Source of the DNA: Eutreptiella sp. 'Long Island Sound 2002'
Taxonomy: Eukaryota > Euglenozoa > Euglenophyceae > Eutreptiales > Eutreptiaceae
Assembly: GCA_964036045.1 (NCBI GenBank)
Contig: OZ038383.1
Span: forward strand, 117,080,431 to 117,144,430
Direction: 5' to 3'
DNA: 64,000 nucleotides
Position numbers and translations under genes: made by a program. Numbering within the stretch: position 1 is the first letter of the stretch; each line of letters starts with the position of its first letter. This document shows positions 22,008 to 31,799 of this stretch, in pieces. The notes beneath the pieces are model-generated. The model did not search any database, was not told the DNA's origin, and was given only the letters and a program-made list of their open reading frames with translations.

Positions 22008-24344
22008 TTACACCGTGGCGGCGACCGCTTAGGGACTTGGCCGCCGCGTGGAAAAACACAAGGGAGTGTTGCCTAAACACAATGCAAAAAGTTTTGGGCG
22101 GTGCCGCTGCCGCCCGCCGAAGTCGACTACACTCGCGCGCTCGAACACACGCAGAACTCGCGTGCGAGTACACACACATACTCAACACAAACTCGCTACA
22201 CAAACCCGACTTTACTCCATAAGCAACTGGAACGAAGGTCTAAACTCAATACACCTCACCCATGGTACCAAAGCCAACTAAACTCAAACAAAACTCAGCA
22301 ACAACAACCGAACACAACCGAACCTCGCGTTCGAGCACTCAAACAAACAGGAGTGCTCCAACGAAAGCGCTCAAGCGCTCGAAAAAGCAAGAGCGCTTCA
22401 AACAACAAAAACAGAACAACAAAGAACTTGAAAACACAAAACCAAAACCGTAACACAACAAAACATGACTCATGAGTTGAAACTTTGATGAAAATTAACA
22501 AAATTGAAACAAAGTGGAACAAACCAACAAAACAACAACCAAACACATCAACATAACGAGACTTGAAGCCAAAACGAAACTCGGCTTCAAAATTCAAAAC
22601 TATAATAAGAACAAACTAAAACAAGAACAAAACATGTATGTAAATTAACAAACACACTCAATGAGCACATGAGTGTCTAAACAACACTCACCACACTACA
22701 AGAACACACCGAGACAAACAGCACACTATGACACAAGTATGGCACAATTATGACAACTATTCCAATCTCAAAAAAATGCAAATGCGAATTCAATGTTCTT
22801 GCCCATGTCCTTGTAGCCGTTGATTGAATAATTGGGAATTAAAGTTAAAAATGGCTGCTCATGTTGAAGTCCATGACTGTGCCGGTTACCAAACAGGTTT
22901 TCCGGCTCCCTTTGAATACAAATTCAATATTCTTTCGATGCGTGGGTGCCACCCTTGGGGCCTCTCTCCCACACATCCCAAGATAACTTGAGAACAAAAG
23001 AGACGAGAGAGTGGAAATCAAATGCAACAAATCAATGCACAATTGAATGCAACATCAAAAGTTAAATTTTGGGTTAGATGGGGAGGCAAGACAAAGCTTC
23101 ATTGCGTAAACATCACAAGTCACTTGGCTGGTTAGTTGGGGAGGCATTTACCAATACCATACCAATACCAAAAATTACCAAGACAACAATTCAATATAAA
23201 ATGAATACAAATAACACGTACTTGATTAGAATGAGAATAAATAAAGACGATAAAAATTCAAACACAACTAAATCGAGTCTTAAGCCAACTAAAAAGGATC
23301 ATTGAAACTAAAAGTCGAAAATAGTCTAAAAAATGAAGTCCCAACCTGCAAAGCCCCTAGAGGGGGGGGGGGGGCATGGTCACAACCTAAACTGCTACCA
23401 TGCAATAAGCTAGTCCCCAAGGGGGGCAGAGCAACTAGCTCATTATCTAAACTCCCGGCTAGGGAGGAGTCTCCTAAGAGTCCTACCCAGTCCCGGGCGT
23501 AGCCTAGGGGCTCATAACTAAGCTACACTATCAAAAACCATAAAATTTAAAATAAAATCCCAAATCCCTGAAAATACTACACCTCAACCAAAATCCCTAC
23601 ACACACGCAGTGCAAGTGCAAAAGACCATCTTCACCATGTGCCGCTTGGTGCCGGACTTTGCCACCGGCCTTGGTTCCTTGCTTGGCTTAGCGATTGCCA
23701 AGCAGCCATGGTGGGGGAGTGGCTCACCAAACCCTCATGTCTAAGAGACAATGAGGATGTGAACACATGCATTTGCACTATTACACTTAACACTACACAA
23801 GCATGCATACCACATACATAACTAACGCTAACAATCACAAAATCTGACTCAAACAGAAAACTGTCACCTCGGAATGCCGTATTTACGCCGTAACATTGGC
23901 ATATGTCTAAAACCGACAAATCTACATTAACATCCTACAAAGCTAATTGGAGTCGATCTACAGACTAACACAGAACAAGCAACAACGGAGAAATCCAGCA
24001 CATCGCGATTTGCGACGCGCGCACACCAACAGGAAATACACGGAAAATACAACTCTAAAGCTAGGCACGCAAATAATGAAAATTCATATACCTACGAAAA
24101 TTACAACAATTACGCACGCATCTGGACTATTGCTGAAGCCTGAAGTGCAATCTGGGCTAAATTGGACGTCCTTATTACAGTTTGTTTCTTGGGAACTCTC
24201 TTGTACTCCTGTGCCTCTTGTTTCTCAAAATCCAAAATCCCAAATCGACAAACCTCGCAGGATCTTTAGACCGGGCACCAATACATAGCACAAATTCGAC
24301 GACAAAAACCCTGTCCAGAGATCGAAGTATCTTACAGCGCTTCA

Positions 24345-24891
24345 TTCACACAGTTGGCATTCGATGCTTCTTAAGTATTCACAGACTGCAGTGCGATGGT
24401 GACTCTGACTTGCGCGCTCGCTGCACTGCTGCTGTTCGAAGCCATAACACTCGTTGCCCCCATGGGCTCCCCAGTCGGGGGAACACAGCACCAAAAGGGA
24501 TCGTTCCAGGGCCACCTTGGTCAAGACCCTCCCCAGTTCACTGAACCTGGGGTTCCCGTAGGCCATCCCGAAAGAGGGTCAGTAAAATTTGTAGCAGCAG
24601 TTTTTCCCCCCTGCTGTAGTAGAGGTCCAAGACATGTTGCTTGTCGCTGGCGAACAACTCCACGCTCAGGTCTTCTCCGGAGTAACCCAACTGCTTCGGA
24701 CCTTGGTCTAGGACTTCCGCCAATAGTTGATAGTCCTCAGTTTTGGAGGCCGCCATCATGTTTGAGGGCCCCTCCTTCGATACCCTCAAGTAGCTCGAGG
24801 TATACTCCAACTGCTCTAGTGGCACGGACTCTCTGCAATTGCCGTGGTCCACGTAGAGGAGGTAGGGCGCTTGCAGCGCCAGGGAATGTAT
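24345..24891 (-). pseudogene. Element H: methyltransferase-like domain after the protease
   Basis: This is the minus-strand continuation of element H beyond the E1 insertion. After a TAG at 24892-24894 the frame reads to a TGA at 24538-24540. It includes SVELFASDKQHVLDLYYSRG, then shifts frame to MAYGNPRFSELGRVLTKVAL and VLCSPDWG. The order FAS, then NP.F, then a hydrophobic strand ending PDW parallels the domain in E1 (VYAFAN, NPPF, LIVPNWP). That layout is known from adenine-methyltransferase-like domains in DIRS-type elements and phages. Here the second Pro of NPPF is Arg. At least one frameshift and two stops make this copy inactive. Recognisable sequence ends near 24430 and no RT follows. 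Confidence 0.6.
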
Positions 24892-24997
24892 CTAGGAGTG
24901 CTTCACGAAGAAGTCGGTATCCAACACAAAGTCGAAGGCCTCCGTGTCCATCACATAGAACCGATGGGCGATAGTTCGGGAGCCCATCGGTACCTCC
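24892..24997 (-). pseudogene. Element H: protease C-terminal half
   Basis: Minus-strand residues EVPMGSRTIAHRFYVMDTEA followed by FDFVLDTDFF form the second half of a retroviral-type aspartic protease, including the hydrophobic strand that usually reads (I/V)LGTDF. Here the Gly is Asp. Its first half lies 10.2 kb away at 35213-35429, on the other side of E1. The last five bases are the CCTCC target duplication. A TAG at 24892-24894 ends the frame. Confidence 0.7.
24993..24997. repeat. Target-site duplication of E1, left copy
   Basis: CCTCC directly abuts the left LTR; the same five bases follow the right LTR at 35213-35217. Five bases is the usual duplication for Ty3/gypsy integrases. Confidence 0.9.
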
Positions 24998-25477
24998 TGT
25001 AACCGCTGCATAGTGGTTGATCTTTGTTGTAACTGCGAAGCCTGTAGCCTTGATGCCCCAGGGGTCGTAACGCCCGACACTGCCCCTGATATCTCCGAAC
25101 CCACAAAACCCTCTTCGGACCCATATCCAGCCTCTGGGAGCGACATATGCGAAGCACTTGTAAGTCCTTTGAACTCCATGGTGGAATATGAAGAGTACGA
25201 AAACCCGGTCTACAAAAATGGAGCAGACATGGAATCTCAATGCGCATTCATCGCACATAATGACACAACGTGAAATCATTCGAAATAATTTAAATAAATC
25301 CGATTGGGAAATCACGAAAGACAAATGCGACTCGACGCGCGCTCTCAGGCGACATCTGGCGGCGAACGGAAAACATGAAAGCAAGCGGAAAATTTACTGC
25401 ACTAATGTACATCTGAGAATCATTGAAATTCTGATCACATCAGTGTATAATTGAGTGCTGCCACTGCTGCCGTTACA
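24998..25477 (-). repeat. E1 3' LTR
   Basis: The 480-bp direct repeat of 34733-35212 has TG...CA ends with six-base inverted termini. The gag start codon at 25179 (minus) lies inside it, and the frame runs out of the LTR into element H's protease. Confidence 0.95.
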
Positions 25478-25487
25478 CTCCCCCTCT
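25478..25487 (-). other. E1 polypurine tract
   Basis: On the minus strand AGAGGGGGAG lies immediately before the 3' LTR. RNase H normally spares such a tract to prime plus-strand DNA. Position and composition are exact. Confidence 0.9.
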
Positions 25488-26823
25488 GAAAACATACACC
25501 AGTATGTCAGGCTGGGTCAAGTGAAGTGAACGAAACGGCGAAAGTGACCAAAAACCGACTAATCTAAGGCAAAATGTGTGAAATTGAGCTGAATTGAGCA
25601 AAATTGTGCTGAGATCTGTGCTTCGCGATGGCCATCGACTTGAAGGAAATGCATAGGTACCTCAGGGCACACAGAAAAAGCTTCGTTCAAGCTCAAAAAT
25701 TCGAAAATTGAAAGTCTGAGTGAAGAATGTACATGATGATCCATGATCCATGATTCATGATGAAATCAGGATCTGACATCCCAGTGCCAGAAAACAGAAA
25801 ACGAGCGTTGCCATGTCGTCGAGCGTCAAAAAAATAGGGTATCCCCTCATGGAGTCCAAGATATGTGAAACTGGCTGGTGTCATCTGCAGTCATGAGACC
25901 AGATGCCAGATTATGGTACAAAATGTGCCTGAATTGAGACCAAATCCAGTGAATTGCACACGGATTGAGGGTGGCGAAATCTGCAACAAGCCAATACAGG
26001 TCCAATTCATTGTCGATAGACTCTGTGTGTTGTGTTGAACGGAAGTCCAGTTCTCATTCATAGCCAATCCAGGTCAAATCCTCATGATGATGATGAATCC
26101 CATGATGGAAATCCAATCATTTAAAGTAATGATAGCCACGAAAACCCAGTGGGGTATCCCCACACTGTCAGTATTGTTCCCAGGGCTTCATGTTTAATCC
26201 AGTATGAGCCAGAATGGGTAGTTGACTCGTTATAGTCCCAGAATGTATAAGCATCCAACGCTTGGTACTGGGAATTTGCCAAAGTTGAGCTGATTCTGAG
26301 GGGGCTTCCAACACAATCCACAGATGAACAGCGAGTCGACACAAGTAAGAACACCATCGTCGTCACTTGGTCTATATAAGCCCTTTGACAGTGGTCGATC
26401 GGAAAACAAACCAACTGTCTCAATGTAAGAGCTGATGGAAATCACATTTTCAGCAGATCCGTCAAACACATGAAATGAATCAGACTCAGTCATGTGCCAG
26501 AATCTCTGTAATGAGCACGAACTCGAACGAGTCCTTCCCAAGGCGAGTAAAGGGGCCCAGTCGACAGCAAAAGGCGATAGTGTCGTCGTGGTTGATGATA
26601 ATGGTCTTTCGGATCTTCGGATTGGAATCATCTACAATGAAGCACATGATTCACATGATGACCATGATGGGAATGATGGATGGAATGACCAGGATGACCC
26701 CAGAATGTCCCATCATCTGTTCATCGAACCACATAGACGATGCGTCTGGACTGTTATGTCCCCATGCCAAGGGTATATGTCGACCGTAAACCTCTTCGAA
26801 AGTTTCGGCGACTCAAATTCTGA
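25488..26823 (-). other. E1 3' untranslated region
   Basis: The 1.3 kb between the chromodomain stop and the polypurine tract holds no convincing ORF. It contains ATGATG/CATGATCC-type low-complexity words at 25730-25765, 26084-26106 and 26640-26700. Confidence 0.7.
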
Positions 26824-27960
26824 TCAGATCTTGTCTGGAATGGATGATGCCACGATTGGAGCTTCTTCTTGTGCTTGTAAGTCTTCCTTGGTGACACAAT
26901 CCTTGATCAGCGAGAGCTCTTTGTCAATCTCAGGGTGTTTCTTCAGGAACTTGATGAAAGTATCCGTATACCCATGGATGAAACTTGAAGCTGGCTCCCA
27001 TTTGTCTTCTTCTGGACCGAATCCTTTCCATCTGCACAGAAAGTACCACTTGTTTCGAGCATTCTTCTTGTAATCAGGAATCTTCTCCAACTCGAAACTG
27101 CTTGTGACCATCTTCCTGTCGCTCAGGTACTTCGAAGTCCAATAGAGAGGCTTGAACCTTCCTTTGGGGCAGGGTACTTCGGCCTTCAAACGATCTCGAT
27201 GTACTTCTTGATGCCTGCCTGGCTCAATTTCAATGTTGAATGTAGTCTCACTTAGTTGACCACTGACTTGGAATGGGCCATCCCACAAAGGTAACGATTT
27301 GTTGTCGTCCTTCAGGGTCTCGTCTGACTTACGAAGCCAAACTTGCTGGCCTTTCTCGAAGGGTTTTCCTTGCGTTCTTGACTTATTTTTGAAATTCAAC
27401 CAGTCTGCTTGACTTTCCACTTTGGCTTGGATCCACTTGGACTCTAGATCCTTGATCCTCTCAAACCATTGCGAGGCGTCGTAGCACTGCCTTGGATGAT
27501 ACATCACTGGTCCTGGACCCATCTTCTCACGACCAAAAACCAGCTCATCCGGACTTAATCCAGTGTAATTTATGGTGCGATGGTATCTTCTCAAGACACA
27601 GTAAATTGTCTCCAACCAATTGTAGTCTTTTTCAGTCGCCAGGAATTTTCTCAGAATGCTGATAAGAATCCTTCGAGCGCGTTCAGCAGGGAGAGCTCGA
27701 TGGTCGTAGACTCCGGCACGAAGGTGATGAACTCCCAATAGAGCACACATGTTCTCCCACCAAGTCCCAATGAACTCCTTCCCACTGTCCGTCAGAATTT
27801 CACTGGGAACATCCCAGTTACTCATCCACTGACTTGCAGTCCACTTGGCAGCCATTTCAGAGGTGAGATGCTTCGTGTTGCAAGGGAGGACCTGGATGTA
27901 GCCACTGTGGCGGTCTTGAATTACAAAACCCCATCGATAGGCTTCCTCGTGTAGAGACAA
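26824..27960 (-). CDS. E1 integrase core and chromodomain
   Basis: The 378-residue frame begins inside the integrase catalytic core. It starts close after the first catalytic Asp (VTADVFE, in the preceding frame). It then holds the second Asp (EILTDSGKEF, near residue 58), the Glu region (LPAERARRI, near residue 90), a GPF-type C-terminal module (PLWDGPFQVSG, then QEVHRDRLK), and a chromodomain near residues 285-340 (EKIPDYKK, WYFLCRWKGF, KWEPASSFI). Integrase inserts the cDNA; chromodomains of this clade bind modified histone tails. A one-base frameshift at about 27945-27960 separates it from the zinc-binding part, so a full integrase needs frameshifting or the copy is dead. Confidence 0.88.
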   Translation of the reverse strand: MSLHEEAYRWGFVIQDRHSGYIQVLPCNTKHLTSEMAAKWTASQWMSNWDVPSEILTDSGKEFIGTWWENMCALLGVHHLRAGVYDHRALPAERARRILISILRKFLATEKDYNWLETIYCVLRRYHRTINYTGLSPDELVFGREKMGPGPVMYHPRQCYDASQWFERIKDLESKWIQAKVESQADWLNFKNKSRTQGKPFEKGQQVWLRKSDETLKDDNKSLPLWDGPFQVSGQLSETTFNIEIEPGRHQEVHRDRLKAEVPCPKGRFKPLYWTSKYLSDRKMVTSSFELEKIPDYKKNARNKWYFLCRWKGFGPEEDKWEPASSFIHGYTDTFIKFLKKHPEIDKELSLIKDCVTKEDLQAQEEAPIVASSIPDKI

Positions 27961-28259
27961 TCCTCTTGGATTTGTCCCAACTCGAAGACATCTGCCGTCA
28001 CCTTGTCGAACAGCCTCTCAGGAATTGGTAATCCCTTCAGTAATCCTTCTGCCTTTTGATTCTTGGGGATGGTCGCCTGACATTGCTTGCATCCTTTCGC
28101 AACTCGTTCACAGGCACTCTTGAGGTCCCGTGTGTACACTCTATGGCGTAGCTCCTGCTCCAGCACACGAGAATGTGTGTGGGCTGTCTCATTCCGATGC
28201 CAATGTTTGACATATTGGTCAATCAGACAATCAGGAACACAAATCCGTCCTTGCCAAAA
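27924..28259 (-). CDS. E1 integrase zinc-binding domain
   Basis: In the same frame as the RT polyprotein but after its TAA (28260-28262), the sequence reads RICVPDCLIDQYVKHWH, then HTHS, then CKQCQ, which is the HHCC zinc-binding module preceding the integrase core. It ends at a TAA (27921-27923) after the first catalytic Asp, overlapping the next frame. The continuous homology across the TAA at 28260 argues that the stop is a point mutation or a recoded codon. Confidence 0.8.
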
Positions 28260-31200
28260 TTACTTGTCGCCTTGGACTTTGAAATCAGACGTCTCTTCAG
28301 AGTCGTAAGGCTTGTCCCCTTTCAACTTGTGGTATACAGACCCAAAGAACCTGTCCTCCTTGTACATCTTCGTCCAATCCACATAGAGGAAGGAAGTTTC
28401 CTTGTCCTTTTGCTGTGGAGGGAGTGTGGATTTCGCTTTGGATCTCGTCGTAGGAAACACATTCAGGAGTGGCAGCGACGACTCAGAGTCAGAGTTAACT
28501 CCTGCAGTCTGATCTGCCTTGGTAATCTCCTTGCATCTGACCAAATCCACCTTCATCCGATTTTTAATCGAACATTGGAGACAATGTTTTCTGATCAGTG
28601 CTTGTTCCTCCTTGTCGAACTCGATCACTTCAGCTTTATCCGTCGCTGTCCCATGAAAACTCACTTCAGAGTAAGCCTCTGAGGCTGGGTAGGCCCAGCG
28701 ACTCAGGGCGTCCGCCACTGTATTGTAGCGACCCGGAATGTAAGTCACATGGAGGTCAAATCTGCTGAGAGTTTCATGCCAACGGCCTCTTCTCCCAGCT
28801 GGTCCACCAGGGGTATCCACATGTTCTGTCCTCCAGCTCTCCAGTGACCTGTGGTCAGTCAGTACCTCAACGCGATGGCCCAAGATCCAACCTTCATAAC
28901 GCCGTAAAGCACAAAGGATTGCGTAGGCTTCTTGTTCCCTTGGACTCCAATTTCGCTGTCTTGTTGTAAGCTTGCGAGACCAGAAAGCCAGAGGATGATG
29001 GTGACCTTCGTCATCGACTTGTTCGATCGTAGCACCAATGGCGTAACGACTGGCGTCTGTACGAATATAAAAAGGTCTTCGGTCCAACCACGGAGTCTTT
29101 AATGTAACCACATTTGCCAGTGCTTCCTTGAGACCAGTAAAGGCTTCTTCACATTCTGGCGTCCACTTGAGCTTGACTTGAGATCCCTTCTTTCCTTCTA
29201 TTTTGCCAACCTTCAGTAACTCTGTCAATGGACCAGAGAACTTGGCGTAGAGAGGAAAGAACTCGTGGTAGTAATTGCAGCAGCCTAAAAAGGCACGAAG
29301 CTGCGTGATGGTTTTAGGCCTTTCCCATAGCTGCAGGGCAGCCATTTTTCCTGGGGCTGGTCTTCTTGTCCCATCTTCCAAGACCGAGCCACAAAATTCC
29401 ACACTCTGGAGGAACATCTTGCCCTTCTTGGGTCCACACACGAGCTTCTCTTGTCGAAGGACTTCGAGAACTTTTCGAACTTGTTCTTCGTGCAACTTCA
29501 GGCACTCATCAAAGTTTTTTCCCGACGGCGTGGCAATCAGAAGGTCGTCGATGTAGATGCTGCAGAATTCTTGTAAATCCAGATCTTTGTGCTTCTGAAA
29601 TAAAATAGTCTCCATCATCTTCTGGAACATCGACGGCGCATTCTTCAGACCCATCGGCAGTACAGTCCACTGGACAGTGCCACAGGGCGTGCACATTGCC
29701 GTCAAATGCCTATCCTCCTTTCGAAGGGGCATCTGATGAAAGCCATGGCGCAAATCCAACACAGTAAAGAGCTTGCCTTTGGCTCTCGCGGCGATCACCT
29801 TCTCAATTAAAGGAAGAGGATGCGCGTCTGGTACTGTGGCGGCATTCAGGGCTCTGTAATCCACCACTAGACGACAAGCATCTATGCTGGATTGTTCAGC
29901 AGGTGGGGGTTTTGGCACAGTAAATGGTGCTGAACACCACTCAGAACTCATGCAGCCCTCCGACCAACCGAACTCATAGAGATTGCGCTCAATAATCTTT
30001 CGCAGGGCATCTGCTTTGGTGCCGTGGAGATAGAATGGACGTTGTTTGTGCACCTTTGAGCCTCCGATTATGTCAATCTTGGCTTCCCCATTTTCACATC
30101 GAATTGGGGGGTTTTTCCACAACTTCCCACTCAGCACGTCATCTTGATAATCTTCGAACACTGCGTCCCTTCTTGCAGATATCTTGTCTCCGTCGACCTG
30201 ATTCCCACATTTAATCACCGACATTATGTCCACCAATTTGCGAATTGATGGTCGTGGTCTCATGTTCTTGGCCACTTCTTTCCAAACTTCTTCGTCGCAT
30301 TGCTGGCGGATGAAGCTCACCTGAGCTCGCTCCTCCGTGGGATCCCACCAATGAAAGGGGTCCACGAATGTCTTGAAGGGATGGTCGGACGAATTCAGCT
30401 TCATTCCTGTCAATTCAGGCGAGATTCTTGGAGATTTGTCATCATTCTTGCTTGAAATCTTGACATTTTTGGCTTGATTCTTGTCTGATGGGGACGAATT
30501 GTAATGGATGGAGGCGTTCTCTTGAGGGACGCCGATTGTCCTTCCCTCCTTCCGCGACGATACGTCGGGATTCCGCTCTCGATCGTCTTCATCCACCTCA
30601 ATTTCGTCGATTCTTGAGGAATTTGAAATGACCTCTTCTGTTCCCATTTCACTGCCATCTCGCCAATAATCTCCCAGATTCCCGTCAACTAAGCACGCCA
30701 ACGTGCTCCACGAACGCTGTGGTAAAGGCTTGCCATTGTCTTCGCAATACAGCTTCACTCCTTTGTGAGGTAGCTCGACAATGTCGATTGAAATGTCCAT
30801 AATGTCCTTGAACCACTCTTGTCTTGGCCAGTTGGGGACAATTAAAATCGCCTTTGCGCCGGATTGCTTCAGCTTCTGCACTACACGAGGGAAAACGTCG
30901 AAGGGCGGATTGATCCACAAAGGTTCAGACCAGTCCTCACCCCAGGCATCGTCGTAGAACTTTGGAAATCTTTTATTCTTTTTGTTTGCAAAAGCATAAA
31001 CTTCAGGACGAAAATTGTGGTTCTTTTCGAAATAATCCACCAGAATGTCCCGCCATTTGTCGACTACACGATAGCAAACTGACTTCCACTTCTTGCTGTT
31101 CAACGAATCCACCTTTCCTTCGTCGAAATCTCCTTGATTCCTTGTCCATTCCTGCCCATCTTGCTGAAAATGCAGCTTATTTCTCTCCTTGAATTGGTGG

Positions 31201-31370
31201 ATACTCTTGGTATATGGTGGCAGATAATACAGCTCAGACGGGTCGCTGGTCGACGGATCCTGGAGGAAGCATGTCCTGTGTCCCATGGGCGACACACGGT
31301 GAGCGTGAAGCCAGGGTTGACCCAAGAAAAAATCATACTTTATACTGGCTTCAGGGAATTTTCCAGGAAA
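28260..31370 (-). CDS. E1 pol: protease end, methyltransferase-like domain, RT, RNase H
   Basis: The open frame of about 1,035 codons follows a TAG at 31371-31373. It begins with the protease C-terminus (FFLGQPWLHAH). Next comes a domain at about residues 105-215 from the Met at 31325 (VYAFANKKNKRF, LWINPPFDVFPRVV, AILIVPNWPRQEWF), like DNA adenine-methyltransferase folds with a DPPY-type NPPF motif at 30900-30911. RT follows (LVVDYRALN, FTVLDLRHGFHQMP, YIDD at 29544-29555), then the RT connection (LRAFLGCCNYYHEF) and RNase H (YIRTDASRYAIGA, REQEAYAI, LTDHRSLESW, NTVADALSRW), with the catalytic acidic residues in place. It ends at TAA 28260-28262. Whether the methyltransferase-like domain methylates DNA is unknown. 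Confidence 0.92.
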   Translation of the reverse strand, partial: FPGKFPEASIKYDFFLGQPWLHAHRVSPMGHRTCFLQDPSTSDPSELYYLPPYTKSIHQFKERNKLHFQQDGQEWTRNQGDFDEGKVDSLNSKKWKSVCYRVVDKWRDILVDYFEKNHNFRPEVYAFANKKNKRFPKFYDDAWGEDWSEPLWINPPFDVFPRVVQKLKQSGAKAILIVPNWPRQEWFKDIMDISIDIVELPHKGVKLYCEDNGKPLPQRSWSTLACLVDGNLGDYWRDGSEMGTEEVISNSSRIDEIEVDEDDRERNPDVSSRKEGRTIGVPQENASIHYNSSPSDKNQAKNVKISSKNDDKSPRISPELTGMKLNSSDHPFKTFVDPFHWWDPTEERAQVSFIRQQCDEEVWKEVAKNMRPRPSIRKLVDIMSVIKCGNQVDGDKISARRDAVFEDYQDDVLSGKLWKNPPIRCENGEAKIDIIGGSKVHKQRPFYLHGTKADALRKIIERNLYEFGWSEGCMSSEWCSAPFTVPKPPPAEQSSIDACRLVVDYRALNAATVPDAHPLPLIEKVIAARAKGKLFTVLDLRHGFHQMPLRKEDRHLTAMCTPCGTVQWTVLPMGLKNAPSMFQKMMETILFQKHKDLDLQEFCSIYIDDLLIATPSGKNFDECLKLHEEQVRKVLEVLRQEKLVCGPKKGKMFLQSVEFCGSVLEDGTRRPAPGKMAALQLWERPKTITQLRAFLGCCNYYHEFFPLYAKFSGPLTELLKVGKIEGKKGSQVKLKWTPECEEAFTGLKEALANVVTLKTPWLDRRPFYIRTDASRYAIGATIEQVDDEGHHHPLAFWSRKLTTRQRNWSPREQEAYAILCALRRYEGWILGHRVEVLTDHRSLESWRTEHVDTPGGPAGRRGRWHETLSRFDLHVTYIPGRYNTVADALSRWAYPASEAYSEVSFHGTATDKAEVIEFDKEEQALIRKHCLQCSIKNRMKVDLVRCKEITKADQTAGVNSDSESSLPLLNVFPTTRSKAKSTLPPQQKDKETSFLYVDWTKMYKEDRFFGSVYHKLKGDKPYDSEETSDFKVQGDK

Positions 31371-31373
31371 CTA

Positions 31374-31799
31374 CTCCTCCGTGACCGTCTCTTCCACGCT
31401 CCAGACAGATTGTTTCACCAATCTGACCGCCAATTCTGCTTCTCTGTCGCCACCGTCAAGGCGATGTCCGCTGACTCCCTCTAGCTGGACAGGTGTCGAG
31501 GACATCTTCGACTCATCCTCCTGCAGAAAGCCTTTCCTCACCAGATTGACCTCTGAACCATTGTCAATCAGACATCTGGCAAGTTTAACCTTACCATCCG
31601 TCGATCTGACCTGGATCCAGCAGACAAACTGGTGCTGCTTGCCTCGCCGGACAGCGCTGAGGACCCAGGCAGGGTAAAGGAGGCCGGAGGAGCGCGCCAG
31701 CCGGTCCCAGCAGCGTCCATCCACCGCCCCAACTACCCTAATGGGTTTTGTCTCCTGCCACTCAACCCCAGTGTTGGGATTTGGGTCAAGTTGGCTTCC
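31374..31799 (-). CDS. E1 aspartic protease, N-terminal half
   Basis: The frame between two TAG codons (31800-31802 and 31371-31373) holds the protease active-site region CLIDNGSEVNLV at about 31557. The usual Asp-Thr/Ser-Gly triad reads Asp-Asn-Gly here. The second half (FFLGQPWL) lies past the TAG in the same frame. The enzyme would act as a dimer to mature Gag-Pol. The Asn substitution and the stop both question activity. Confidence 0.75.

Larger units (their letters stand above)
21230..24300. other. A/C-rich strand-asymmetric region without genes
   Basis: The plus strand is rich in A and C and poor in G and T over long stretches, most strongly at 22200-22760 (words such as AACAAAAC and CAACAAC). 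Reading frames stay open because of low stop density in that composition, not because of coding. A G run lies at 23360-23371. The three tRNA-like sequences at 21366-22007 are inside it. Confidence 0.6.

Noticed and set aside
24737-25384. 215-codon minus-strand ORF across E1's 3' LTR
   Set aside because: Similar frame occurs in the 5' LTR (34727-35050) and comes from LTR sequence; it has no motif.
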